From: Streptomyces mashuensis
GTDB taxonomy: Bacteria; Actinomycetota; Actinomycetes; Streptomycetales; Streptomycetaceae
Reading direction: 5' to 3'
DNA length: 64,000 nt
NCBI RefSeq assembly: GCF_014654785.1
Contig: NZ_BNBD01000004.1
Location: 372,001-436,000, forward strand
Positions 18,840 to 26,805 of this stretch are shown piece by piece. Both the position numbers and the translations under genes were made by a program. Every line of letters starts with the position of its first letter. The stretch's first letter is position 1. Under the pieces are notes generated by a model. The model was not told where the DNA came from and did not search any database. It saw only the letters and a list, made by a program, of their open reading frames with translations.

Positions 18840-19691
18840 ATGCCGCCCAGGAACAACCCCACCGCGCGCCAGGCGCGACTCGGTGCCGAACTGCGCAAAA
18901 TGCGTGAGCGAGTGGGCCTTACGGCGCGCGAAGCCGCCGCGCAGTTGGGCGTAACACCCATGCGGCTGAGTCATATTGAGATTGGTCGTTTCGGCGTCGG
19001 CGAGGAACGGCTACGCACAATGGCGGCACTGTACGGCTGCGCGGACGAGGCGTACGTCGACGCGCTTGCGAAGCTGACCGGGCGCCAGGAGCGCGGCTGG
19101 TGGCGCGAGTACCAGGGGCGAGTGCCGCAGAAGTTGCTCGATCTGGCGGCCTTCGAGTGGCACGCGCGCCGGATCACCAGTCAGCAAATCGTTTATGTAC
19201 CAGGTCTCTTGCAGACCCGCGCCTACTCCGAGGCCATCTTCTCGTACATGCCACCGGAGGCCAGGCCGCGCAACCTGGACCTGGTGCTCGACTTCCGCAT
19301 GCGACGCAAGAGCGCCCTCGATCGTGTCGATGCCGTGCCCTACCAGTTCTTCGTGCACGAGGCTGCGCTGCGCATGAAGGTCGGCGACCGCGGCGTGGTG
19401 CGTGACCAGCTCGAGCTCATCGTGAAGAGCTCGGAGCAGCGGGGAGTGACCGTGCGGGTCATCCCCTTCGCCGCTGAGGGGTTCGTCTGCATGGGCTTCG
19501 CGATGCAATATTTCGCAGGCGATGTGCCGCAGCTCGACACCGTCCAGATCGATGAAGTGCATGACAGTCTCTTCCTGGATGCCGAGACTGAGCTTGAGCG
19601 GTACCGGACGGTGCTGCGTACGGCTGATCGTTTGGCGCTTGACGCCGAGGCGAGCCGCGAATTTGTGCTGCAAATCCTGAGCGAGACGTGA
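18840..19691 (+). CDS. XRE regulator with DUF5753 domain (WhiJ-like)
   Basis: 283 residues. The N-terminal HTH_31/XRE domain (LGAELRKMRERVGLTAREAAAQLGVT, then RLSHIEIGRFGV) binds DNA. From ~residue 95 the DUF5753 domain follows, recognised by QIVYVPGLLQTRAYSEAI and VRVIPFAAEGFVCMGFAM. This is the architecture of WhiJ and the many XRE-DUF397 pairs of Streptomyces, which act in development and secondary metabolism. The ATG at 18840 follows a GGGAG site. More A/T at third positions than its neighbours (ATT, AAT, CGT, TTT codons) suggests an accessory origin. The DUF397 partner follows immediately. Confidence 0.9.
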   Translation: MPPRNNPTARQARLGAELRKMRERVGLTAREAAAQLGVTPMRLSHIEIGRFGVGEERLRTMAALYGCADEAYVDALAKLTGRQERGWWREYQGRVPQKLLDLAAFEWHARRITSQQIVYVPGLLQTRAYSEAIFSYMPPEARPRNLDLVLDFRMRRKSALDRVDAVPYQFFVHEAALRMKVGDRGVVRDQLELIVKSSEQRGVTVRVIPFAAEGFVCMGFAMQYFAGDVPQLDTVQIDEVHDSLFLDAETELERYRTVLRTADRLALDAEASREFVLQILSET

Positions 19692-19702
19692 GAGGTATCC
19701 CT

Positions 19703-19903
19703 ATGGGCCCGACCCGATGGCAGAAGAGCTCCTTCTGCGGAACAGGGGAAAACAACTCCTGCATAGAGCTGGCTGCCGCCGGCACTGAGCCGGTGCTGCG
19801 TGAGAGTGACGACCCCGGAGTTGTCGTCCGCCCTGGCACTGCCGCGCTGGCCGCGTTCGTGCGAGCCGCTAAGAGTGACGCGTTCGGCCGTCGGGTGTGC
19901 TGA
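19703..19903 (+). CDS. DUF397 small protein (WhiJ-pair partner)
   Basis: 66 residues. TRWQKSSFCGTGENNSCIELA and the end VRAAKSDAFGRR are the two conserved blocks of DUF397. These proteins pair with an adjacent XRE-DUF5753 regulator and probably modulate it; some pairs have been described as toxin-antitoxin-like. The ATG at 19703 follows GAGAGG. A GTG at 19688 overlapping the regulator stop would add five residues and cannot be excluded. Confidence 0.88.
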   Translation: MGPTRWQKSSFCGTGENNSCIELAAAGTEPVLRESDDPGVVVRPGTAALAAFVRAAKSDAFGRRVC

Positions 19904-20739
19904 CCTCGAACGCGGTGGCCGAAGCGCAAGGCGCGAGATCGGCTCTTCGGCAGGTACTCCAGAAGGGAGTACGTCGAGTCGTGTACCGGGCGTAAGGCGC
20001 TGGCGCTCCGGGAGCTCGACGCCCCGGCCGAGCTCGCCGCCCTACGCCCCACGTGCTTTGAGGCGTTCACGCGCCCCGCAAAGGCGAGGGTCGGCCCTCC
20101 ACGTATGGCGTCGGTGCTGCGCGGAGCGCGACTGGCGCACCGCCCCCGTTGCGTTGGGGGCGTCCGTACGTGCCGCGCAGGGCGAGATGGCTGGCCCACG
20201 GCGTGTTCGTGCCGCAGCAATGCGGAGCGCGACTGTGCCGCTTCGCGGCTTGGGGCGGGGAGGGCCTGGGCTGCGCCCTGGGGGTCTGCCGCTGCGCGGC
20301 TTTGGGGGCGTGCCCGGCGAGGGGCGGTGAGGTTGGGCGGGGTGGGTGCGGGGCGGGGGCGCCGCTTCGCGGCTTGGGGGGCGTGCCCGGCGACGGGTGG
20401 TGAGGTTGGGCGGGGCTGGTGCGGGGCGGGGGCGCCGCTTCGCGGCTTTGAGGCGTGCCCGGAGAGTGGCGGCGAGGGTGGGCGTCGCGTCCACGCTCCG
20501 TCCCCCGTTGCATTCGGCCGTGTTCACGCGTGCCGTGAGGGCGCGGGGTGGCCCGCAGCATGGCTCGACCGGCACGGGCGCCGCCCCCGCAATGGCCGTG
20601 CCGACGAGGGCATTTGGGCAGGGAAAACGCAACTTCGACATGGTCCGCAAAGGCGGCTACCTTCACCTGGTCTTCGGCGGTTGCCCACGGAGGCGCCGGA
20701 CCGGGTCCACGCCAGGCACCCCCAATCAGGGAGAGACGC
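19904..20739. other. 836-bp gene-free, repeat-rich region
   Basis: No reading frame here has family similarity, a credible start or typical codon use. The stretch contains 73-bp tandem repeats (20288 onward), several copies of the mini-hairpin GCCGC-TTC-GCGGC, and two or more scattered copies of GCGGAGCGCGACTG and CCCCCGTTGC-type sequence (near 20118/20223 and 20151/20502). It may be eroded DNA between two accessory segments. Confidence 0.7.
20288..20490. repeat. 73-bp tandem repeats
   Basis: Copy 1 is 20288-20360, copy 2 20361-20433, copy 3 partial from 20434. Each begins with GCCGCTkCGCGGC, a short hairpin, and contains GGCGTGCCCGG and GTGAGGTTGGGCGGGG. A fragment of the same unit starts at 20237. 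Confidence 0.85.
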
Positions 20740-21300
20740 ATGCCCCAGCTTGCTCTGTACACCTTCGGCGTCCTGAAGTCGCCTCTCGCCGATCCGGGAC
20801 CGCTCACGCGCGAGTTCTACGACCTCGGTGCGGCCGTCTATCGGAAGATCAGCCAGCACCCTGGATACATCGCGCACGCCGATGCGGAATACGGTGAACG
20901 CGGCTCGCACTTCGAGGCCGACTGGGGTGCGTGGGGAGAGTTCGCCGTACCGAGCTGGTACGACAAGGGTCGTACGGCGGAAACCACGGCCCTGGCCGCG
21001 ACCCTCTCGCTCTGGACCGATCTGCGCCCGGCCTTCGACGCCATCTACACCGGTGTGCACCGTGAGGCGCTGAACAGGCGTTACGACTGGGTCGAGAGGT
21101 CGGAACACCCGAGTCACGTGTTCTGGTGGGTCGCCGACGGCGTGATACCCAGTTGGGAGGACGGGGTGTCCAGGCTGGAGCACCTGCACGACCACGGCGT
21201 GGCGCCGCACGCCTTCACTTTCCGCCACTCGTTCGCCCCGGACGGAACTCCGACGAGGCTCAACGGTACCGGGCCGAAGAGCGACCGTACTGAGCGCTAA
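20740..21300 (+). CDS. DUF3291 family protein
   Basis: 186 residues. The start PQLALYTFGVLKSPLADP, the middle HREALNRRYDWVERSEHPSHVFWWVADG and the end LEHLHDHGVAPHAFTFRHSF are the conserved blocks of DUF3291, a dimeric ferredoxin-like (antibiotic monooxygenase-type) fold without an assigned reaction. The ATG at 20740 follows GGGAGAG. The open frame upstream belongs to the repeat region and was left out. It opens a run of small plus-strand accessory genes. Confidence 0.82.
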   Translation: MPQLALYTFGVLKSPLADPGPLTREFYDLGAAVYRKISQHPGYIAHADAEYGERGSHFEADWGAWGEFAVPSWYDKGRTAETTALAATLSLWTDLRPAFDAIYTGVHREALNRRYDWVERSEHPSHVFWWVADGVIPSWEDGVSRLEHLHDHGVAPHAFTFRHSFAPDGTPTRLNGTGPKSDRTER

Positions 21301-21379
21301 TATGCGCTGCGGCATCGCGTGTCGGTCACTGGTCGAGTGAGGCATGGAGGTGCCGGGAGATGCCCCTGGAGGCATACCA

Positions 21380-21769
21380 ATGCCCGTCGAGTTGAACCAC
21401 ACGATCGTCCATGCCCGTGACAACCGGGAATCCGCCGCGTTCTTCGCGGACGTGCTGGGCCTTGAGATCAGCGCCGAGTGGGGTCCGTTCATCGCGGTCG
21501 AGCTGAGCAACGGCGTCACGCTGGACTTCGCCACGATCCCCGCGGAGAGCATCACCCCACAGCATTACGCCTTCCTGGTCTCGGAGGAGGAGTTCGACGC
21601 GGCGTACGCACGCATCAGGGAACGCGGTGTCGAGCACTATGCCGACCCGCACCGGCAGCAGCCCGGTGCGATCAACCACAACGACGGTGGGCGCGGCGTG
21701 TACTTCATGGACCCCGCCGGCCATGCCATGGAGCTCATCACCGTTCCCTACGGCGGCTGGCCGGCGTAA
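21380..21769 (+). CDS. VOC/glyoxalase superfamily protein
   Basis: 129 residues. The paired beta-alpha-beta modules start with ELNHTIVHARDNRESAAFFADVLGL and end with GRGVYFMDPAGHAMELITVPYG. His and Glu residues at the usual metal positions (H7; E in HAMELI) suggest a metal-binding dioxygenase, glyoxalase or resistance-type role. Substrate unknown. The ATG at 21380 follows a GGAGG and is preferred over two upstream in-frame starts. Confidence 0.85.
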   Translation: MPVELNHTIVHARDNRESAAFFADVLGLEISAEWGPFIAVELSNGVTLDFATIPAESITPQHYAFLVSEEEFDAAYARIRERGVEHYADPHRQQPGAINHNDGGRGVYFMDPAGHAMELITVPYGGWPA

Positions 21770-21849
21770 CCGCGGGTGCGTGGTCCGGTCCCGCCCGGTG
21801 AGGCCCCACCGTTGCGTACGCGAAGCGCCACGTCAGGCAGGATGGCGGC

Positions 21850-22377
21850 ATGGTGACGAATCAGCCATGGGCGGGGCTTCACGGTGACCTGCTGGCGGCC
21901 AAGGCGCGGGTGTACGACCCGTGCGGTTTCGCCTGCTCGCAGCCGGTGCCCGAACCGGAGAGCGCCGAGTACGCGGCGTGCGCGTTCACGCTCGACGGCC
22001 GGGCGGTCCGGTTCCGCGTGGCCAGGACCACCCCGGCGAAGGTGGGCCAGTTCGTCACGGTGTGGCAGCGGTCGGAGGAGGGGCCGATCCGGCCCTTCGA
22101 CGCCGGCGACGGCGTGGACCTCTTCGTCATCAGCAGCCGCGACGACGACGGCTTCGGGCAGTTCGTGTTCCCGCGCGAGGTGTTGTGCGAGCGCGACATC
22201 GTCTCCCGCGACCGATCCGGCGGCAAGCGCGGATTCCGCGTCTATCCGCCGTGGGTGACCACGACCAGCCGGCAGGCCCGCAGCACCCAGGCGTGGCAGG
22301 TGCAGTACTTCCTCCACCTCGGCGAGGACGGGCCTGCCGACCTGGGACGTGCCCGCGCCCTCTACCTCCCCGGATAG
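21850..22377 (+). CDS. MepB family protein
   Basis: 175 residues. Blocks EYAACAFTLDGRAVRFRVARTTPAKVGQFVTVW, DLFVISS and SGGKRGFRVYPPWVTTTSRQARSTQAWQ match the MepB family, named after a Staphylococcus aureus gene co-located with the multidrug exporter mepA; the biochemical role is unknown. No exporter is adjacent here. ATG start at 21850, with a purine-rich site upstream. The frame-disrupted ORF follows 10 bp later. Confidence 0.85.
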   Translation: MVTNQPWAGLHGDLLAAKARVYDPCGFACSQPVPEPESAEYAACAFTLDGRAVRFRVARTTPAKVGQFVTVWQRSEEGPIRPFDAGDGVDLFVISSRDDDGFGQFVFPREVLCERDIVSRDRSGGKRGFRVYPPWVTTTSRQARSTQAWQVQYFLHLGEDGPADLGRARALYLPG

Positions 22378-22386
22378 CCTCGGGGA

Positions 22387-22719
22387 GTGGACGAACGCTT
22401 GCCCGACGATCTCGCCGACGTGTTGGATCTTCTCCTGACCAGGGACGATGCGACGCACCGTGCGCTGCGTGCTCAGCTGCCGCACGTGCGGGTGCGGGAC
22501 GGCGTATTTCGACATCGACGAGAGCGTTGCGGCGGCGCCGGGGCCGGTGAACACGGTCGTCGCGGCCGAGGCGCAGCTGTTCGCGCCGGACGGCGTGGCC
22601 CGGGTGAGGTGCTCGTGTTCACGCAGCGGGGCTACCGCGACGACATGGAGGTGACGGTGGAGGCTGCGCGGACGTGGCTGCGGTCGGGCCGGAGCGTGCT
22701 GCACCGGGTGGCGCCGTGA
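22387..22719 (+). pseudogene. Small ORF with a frame-shifted middle (two compensating shifts)
   Basis: The open frame has 110 codons, but only its ends look like protein: DERLPDDLADVLDLLLTRDD at the start and EVLVFTQRGYRDDMEVTVEA at the end. Between ~22490 and ~22605 the sensible sequence (CGCGTAYFDIDESVAAAPG, then VNTVVAAEAQLFAPDGVA) lies in a different frame. This implies two compensating small indels, or two sequencing errors. The restored protein would have a Cys-x-Cys stretch and resembles small Streptomyces hypothetical proteins; no function is recognised. The start is GTG at 22387 and the end overlaps the next gene by 4 bp. Confidence 0.6.
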
Positions 22720-23324
22720 CGCGCGCCCTCACCCCGTACCAGGCCGGGCTGCGCGACCGTATGCTCGCCGCACCTGTCACGGCCGCGCCGGAACCGTGGC
22801 GGCCGGTGTTCGCGCCGTACGTGCCGGTCGGCGGGCTGACGGGCATCGGGTTCGCGACGCATCCCGCGTCGGGCCGCGACCTCGTCCTGACCGTGTCGCA
22901 CGCCGGGCGGGGGCTGTTCGACGCGGTCACCGGCGAACGGATCGCGCGGGACCGCGACTCGGACGAGGACGTGGAGACCACGGCGGACGGCGTGCTGTCG
23001 TGCCGGGGCCTGGGGCCGGTGGAGGGCGTACGGGTGCCCGTCGCCGGGCTGTACGGCGGTGGTCTGCACCGGACGGCCGGCGACGGCTGGACCGTGGAGG
23101 TCGTCGCGCCGGACTGGCCGCACCACCGCGTACTGCTCTGCTGTGACGGCGGCATGCCGCACCGGAACGCGCACGGGGAGGGCTGGTGGCACGTCTTCCA
23201 TGCGTCCTGGTCCGAGCTCAGGGCGGCCGGTTTCTCGCAGTCCGGGCAGACCTTTGCGGTCGCGACGAGCAGCGACCTCAGCCTGTGGACGCGTCAGCCG
23301 AGCGTGAGTGCGGCCAGCGCGTAG
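22716..23324 (+). CDS. Hypothetical protein (202 aa)
   Basis: 202 residues, not recognised. No signal peptide or membrane segment. It is Trp/His/Gly-rich towards the end (PDWPHHRVLLCCDGGMPHRN, EGWWHVFHASWSELRAAGFS). The GTG start overlaps the stop of the preceding ORF as GTGA, so they were probably one transcription unit. Codon use is normal for the genome. Its 3' end overlaps the convergent membrane-protein gene by 31 bp. Confidence 0.7.
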   Translation: MTRALTPYQAGLRDRMLAAPVTAAPEPWRPVFAPYVPVGGLTGIGFATHPASGRDLVLTVSHAGRGLFDAVTGERIARDRDSDEDVETTADGVLSCRGLGPVEGVRVPVAGLYGGGLHRTAGDGWTVEVVAPDWPHHRVLLCCDGGMPHRNAHGEGWWHVFHASWSELRAAGFSQSGQTFAVATSSDLSLWTRQPSVSAASA

Positions 23325-23749
23325 GGGACGGGGATCAGCGCGGCGGCGCCGAGCCAGGGGCGGAGGCGGCGGCCGCGCCGCAGGGGCAGGACGACGTCGA
23401 CGACGAGGGCGACGGCGAGGAGGAGCGCCCCGGTGACCGCGAGCAGGAACATCACGGGGCCCGCGTGGTCGACGGTGGTGTAGTGGCAGTTGGTGACATC
23501 GGGGCGGGCTGCTTCTTCGAGGGTGTGGCAGTCCATGGGGAGGTACGCGGTCAGCAGCCACCAGGCGAGGTAGAGGGGCAGCATCGCGGGCACCCCGAGA
23601 GCGAGGTTGACGAGGACGGGCGCGAGGAGGCCGCGGCTGTGCTCCGGTTGCCGGCCGGGGGCGGTCTGCGCGCTCGCGGGGCGGCTGGTGTCGTTCCGGA
23701 CCCGCGGGCTCGCCACGGGCGCGTCCTGTGCCGTCACTGCTTCCTCCAT
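23294..23749 (-). CDS. Small integral membrane protein (151 aa)
   Basis: 151 residues. Polar N-tail, then about three hydrophobic segments: LLAPVLVNLALGVPAMLPLY, VMFLLAVTGALLLAVALVV and LGAAALIPVPYALAALTLG. Two Cys in the loop between the first two segments (MDCHTLEE, VTNCHYT) might form an extracellular disulfide. No family recognised. The ATG at 23749 is chosen over one four codons upstream. It converges on and overlaps the 202-residue gene. Confidence 0.65.
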   Translation of the reverse strand: MEEAVTAQDAPVASPRVRNDTSRPASAQTAPGRQPEHSRGLLAPVLVNLALGVPAMLPLYLAWWLLTAYLPMDCHTLEEAARPDVTNCHYTTVDHAGPVMFLLAVTGALLLAVALVVDVVLPLRRGRRLRPWLGAAALIPVPYALAALTLG

Positions 23750-23817
23750 GGCCGAGAGCACCTCCGGCTCGCAGCGTAGAGAAACCCGGTGTCAGCGGCG
23801 AGTGACATGATCGGGGC

Positions 23818-24426
23818 GTGACGGACACGAATGCGGAGACGGGTACGCGGGCCGGCGAGAGGCCCGACGTCGTCGCCCGGGTGGCCGTACGGGCCCGGGC
23901 CGACAGGGGTGACGCGCTGCGCGCGCCGGTGAGCGCGCGGGAACTGGCCGCCGTGGAGGCCGAACTCGGGCTGGCGCTACCGCCGTTGCTCGCGCGGCTG
24001 TACCGGGAGGTCGGCAACGGCGGCTACGGGCCCGGCTACCAGCTGCTCCCCCTCACGGGTGACGGGCGGACCCTGGTTTCGGCGTACCGCGACGAGCTCT
24101 CGGACGCCGCCTGCACCGACGACCCGCACTGGCCGGCCGGTGTGCTGCCGCTCCTCGACTGGGGCTGCGGCATGTACGCGGCGGTCGACTGCCACAGCGC
24201 GACCGGCACGGTGCTGCTGTACGAGCCGAACGACGCCCACGACGACTGGGCCGACGCCTGGTACGTCGACGCCGGCAGCCTGGAGGAGTGGCTGGAGACG
24301 TGGCTGGCCGGCAAGGGCTGGTACGAGGAGGACGCCTACGAGGCCCCTGGTGAGGAGGGGCCGCAGGAGCCGTGCCCCTGGACGGAGGCCAAGGCCCGGC
24401 TGGCGGGGGCGGAGCCGGGGCGGTAG
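23818..24426 (+). CDS. SMI1/KNR4 family protein
   Basis: 202 residues. The core (SARELAAVEAELGLALPPLLARLYREVGNGGYGPGY, then VLPLLDWGCGMYAAVDC and DAGSLEEWLETWLAGK) is the SMI1/KNR4 (SUKH) fold. SUKH proteins often act as immunity proteins against polymorphic toxins, but many Streptomyces copies stand alone. No toxin gene is next to it. GTG start at 23818. It is the last gene of the plus-strand accessory run. Confidence 0.88.
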   Translation: MTDTNAETGTRAGERPDVVARVAVRARADRGDALRAPVSARELAAVEAELGLALPPLLARLYREVGNGGYGPGYQLLPLTGDGRTLVSAYRDELSDAACTDDPHWPAGVLPLLDWGCGMYAAVDCHSATGTVLLYEPNDAHDDWADAWYVDAGSLEEWLETWLAGKGWYEEDAYEAPGEEGPQEPCPWTEAKARLAGAEPGR

Positions 24427-24451
24427 CCACGGCCGCCCGCCCTCGTGCCCT

Positions 24452-25144
24452 TCAGTTTTCCTGCTCCTTCGCCCACTGTGCGCGGCGCTTCGTCCGCGAG
24501 TGGCGCCACAGCAGCAGGGCGACGCAGAGCACGAGCAGGGCCACGCCCAGCGGCACGGAGAAGTCGGTGCTGTGGGCGAGGGCGTCGGCCTTTTCCTGGT
24601 ACGTCTCGGTGTACTGGCTGCTGCCGGAACGGCCGGCCCTCGTGGTGACGCAGACGTCCCAGGGCCGCATGGCCTTGCCGTCGCAGGTGGGTTCGCGGTG
24701 GTCGGTGAGGCCGTCGGCCACCAGCTTCAGGCCGCAGCCGCCGAGGAAGAGCAGGCCGAGGACGAACAGCACCAGGGGGAAGCGGGGCCCGGCCTGCCAG
24801 GGCCGGGACGACCGGGTGCGGCCGGCGGCCGAGGGCTGGTCGAGGAGGTGTCGCGCCTGCTCGCGGGCGGTGGTGTTGGCCGCCGCGGCGGGCGTGGAGC
24901 CGCGCGGTATCTCGTAGAGCGTCCACGCGTACGGCAGGGAACGGACGGCCTTCGCGGTCGGGGAGGCGTCGCGCCAGGCCGCGGCGGCCTTGGCGAAGTG
25001 CGGCTCGTCGGCACCTCTGTCGAGGTGCCGTTGTAAGTCCGCGCGGGCCTCCACCGCGGTGGTGAAGGCGGCGTCCGGATATTTCAGGCGGATACCGCCG
25101 CCTTGTGTGCCGTCCGTCGACAGCTGCAGCCAACCCCATCCCAT
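24452..25144 (-). CDS. Hypothetical two-TM membrane protein
   Basis: 230 residues. The first ~125 are soluble (starting GWGWLQLSTDGTQGGG), followed by a membrane helix (FPLVLFVLGLLFLGGCGLKLV), a ~45-residue loop with two Cys that could pair outside (EPTCDGKAMRPWDVCVTTR), a second helix (VPLGVALLVLCVALLLW) and a basic tail. Not a recognised family. The ATG at 25144 is chosen because it begins the conserved-looking Trp-rich start; the open frame upstream lies antisense to the next gene. Confidence 0.68.
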   Translation of the reverse strand: MGWGWLQLSTDGTQGGGIRLKYPDAAFTTAVEARADLQRHLDRGADEPHFAKAAAAWRDASPTAKAVRSLPYAWTLYEIPRGSTPAAAANTTAREQARHLLDQPSAAGRTRSSRPWQAGPRFPLVLFVLGLLFLGGCGLKLVADGLTDHREPTCDGKAMRPWDVCVTTRAGRSGSSQYTETYQEKADALAHSTDFSVPLGVALLVLCVALLLWRHSRTKRRAQWAKEQEN

Positions 25145-25301
25145 GGCGGAACCGTAACCGTTCCGTGGCGTGACCGGGGAGTATCCACAGGGTGCGCGGC
25201 GGGAGTTGACGGTGGGTGACGGGCCGTCAGGGAAAGTCGTCACCCGCGTTTTCCACAGGGGCTGGCGGGGCTTGACCCGCAGCGGAAGACTACTCAGCGT
25301 G

Positions 25302-26276
25302 ATGACGGGGGACGAGTTGCGGGCCCTGGCGGAGTCGCAGGGCGGAGTGGTGCTTGCCGCGCAGGCGCAGGCGCTGGAGAGCGGGTGGACGCGGGCGCGG
25401 TTGCGCCGCGTACTGACGAAGGAGGGGTGGACGCGGGTACGGCCCGGTGCGTGGTTGCTGCCGGGGCGGCCGGTGGGGGAGCGGGAGGCGCTGTGGGCGC
25501 ACCAGCTGGCGCACCCCGCGTGGGTGGCCGGCCACTGGTCGGCGGCCCGGCTGCACGGCATCGTGCCGCGGGCGCCGCGCACGGAGTTCATCGGCGAGGG
25601 CGCGGCGCCGAAGGACGTGGTGCTGCGGCGGCTGCCGCTGCCGGCGGCGGATGTGACGGTGACGGCCGGGGGCCTGCGGACGACCACCGTCGCCCGGACG
25701 CTGGCCGACCTGCTGCGGGCGGGTCCGCGCGACGAGGTGCTGGTGGCCGTCGACGCCGCGCTGGGCTGGCGCCACCGGTGCGAGGTGGAGGAGCGGGCCG
25801 GGCCGGGCGGTCCCGTGCCGTCCGGCCGGCGGGGGCCGCCGCTGACGACGGTGGACGCCGTCGGGCGGGCCCTGACCACCGCACCGGAGCTGCGCGGGGC
25901 GAGCCGGGCGGCGTGGTGGCTGGCGCTGGCCGACCCGAAGGCGGGCTCCCCGGCCGAGACCATCGCCCGGCTGCGGATGCACGACGCGGGCCTGTACCCG
26001 GAGACGCAGGTGATGCTCGTCGTGCCCACCACCGGCCGCCGGGTCTACCCCGACTTCCTCTTCCGGGAGGCGGGGCTGGTGGTGGAGACGGAGGGCTACG
26101 CCTGGCACGGGAGCCGGGCGCAGCATCAGCGCGACGTGGAGCGGTTCAACGATCTGGCGGCGTGCCCGGAGGTGGGGAGCATCCTGCGGTTCACGGCGAG
26201 GGATGTCTTCGACCGGCCGGACGTGATGATCCGCGACATCCGTGCGGCGCTCAGCCGCGGCCGAGGGCGCGGGTGA
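25302..26276 (+). CDS. AbiEi-like winged-helix protein with C-terminal DUF559/Vsr-like nuclease fold
   Basis: 324 residues. The N-terminus ([23 protein letters not shown], then [22 protein letters not shown]) resembles the AbiEi antitoxin helix-turn-helix. The C-terminal ~100 residues ([22 protein letters not shown] followed by [17 protein letters not shown]) match DUF559, related to Vsr endonucleases, with the D of YPDFLF and E of VETEGY in catalytic places. This architecture is common in actinobacteria; no AbiEii-type toxin lies nearby. The ATG at 25302 follows GTG at 25299. It converges on the flavoprotein gene with a 26-bp overlap. Confidence 0.8.
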   Translation: MTGDELRALAESQGGVVLAAQAQALESGWTRARLRRVLTKEGWTRVRPGAWLLPGRPVGEREALWAHQLAHPAWVAGHWSAARLHGIVPRAPRTEFIGEGAAPKDVVLRRLPLPAADVTVTAGGLRTTTVARTLADLLRAGPRDEVLVAVDAALGWRHRCEVEERAGPGGPVPSGRRGPPLTTVDAVGRALTTAPELRGASRAAWWLALADPKAGSPAETIARLRMHDAGLYPETQVMLVVPTTGRRVYPDFLFREAGLVVETEGYAWHGSRAQHQRDVERFNDLAACPEVGSILRFTARDVFDRPDVMIRDIRAALSRGRGRG

Positions 26277-26655
26277 CGGTGATCTCGATGGCGACGCGTT
26301 CGGGGTTGGGCTGGGGGGTGCGGCCGTAGCGCTCGGCGTAGCGGGCGACGGCGTCGGCGATGACGTCGGCCTCGGTGCGGACGACGGCGCGGCCCTCCAG
26401 GGTGGCCCAGCGCTTGCCCTCCAGCTGGCAGACGGCGACGGGGGCGCCGTCGGGCCCGGCGGCGAGGACGTTGGCGACCTTGCGGCTGCCCTTGTTGGTG
26501 ATGACGCGGGCTATGCCGGTGTGGGGGTCGAAGGTGACGCCGACGGCGACGACGTGGGGCGTGCCGTTGGGGCGGAGCGTGGTCAGGGTGCAGAGGTGCC
26601 GCTCACGCCAGAAAGTGAGGTAGTCGGGGTCGAGTGCGCGGAGGTCGTGGGCCAT
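26251..26655 (-). CDS. PPOX-class F420/FMN-dependent protein
   Basis: 134 residues. The split-barrel flavin fold is shown by [39 protein letters not shown] and [19 protein letters not shown]. In actinobacteria such proteins usually bind coenzyme F420 or FMN and reduce small molecules; the substrate cannot be read here. The ATG at 26655 ([12 protein letters not shown]) fits the family start; a longer reading upstream was rejected. It is divergent from clpB. Confidence 0.85.
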   Translation of the reverse strand: MAHDLRALDPDYLTFWRERHLCTLTTLRPNGTPHVVAVGVTFDPHTGIARVITNKGSRKVANVLAAGPDGAPVAVCQLEGKRWATLEGRAVVRTEADVIADAVARYAERYGRTPQPNPERVAIEITVTRALGRG

Positions 26656-26709
26656 GCGGGCAGCGTAGTGCGGCCACCGGGTGGGCCGGGGCGGCACTGG
26701 GAAAACCAC

Positions 26710-26730
26710 ATTGAGTGGACTAGACTCAAC
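26710..26730. promoter_or_regulatory. HAIR operator upstream of clpB
   Basis: ATTGAGT-N7-ACTCAAC matches 12 of 14 defined HAIR positions with the exact 7-bp spacer; both mismatches are in the outermost pair and complementary. It lies 76 bp before the clpB start and explains how HspR would control clpB together with dnaK. Confidence 0.88.
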
Positions 26731-26805
26731 TTATCGGAGGTCGAGTACCGCAGGGACACCGACGGGAACAGGGCTGATCCGCAGCCGGAGGAGGAGTCAC
26801 AGGTC

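Noticed and set aside
20237..20490. 73-bp repeats as a CRISPR array
   Set aside because: The repeats are contiguous with no unique spacers and no cas genes are present.
20548..20739. Upstream extension of the DUF3291 protein
   Set aside because: Trp/Pro/Arg-rich sequence from the repeat region with no ribosome site; family N-terminus begins at 20740.
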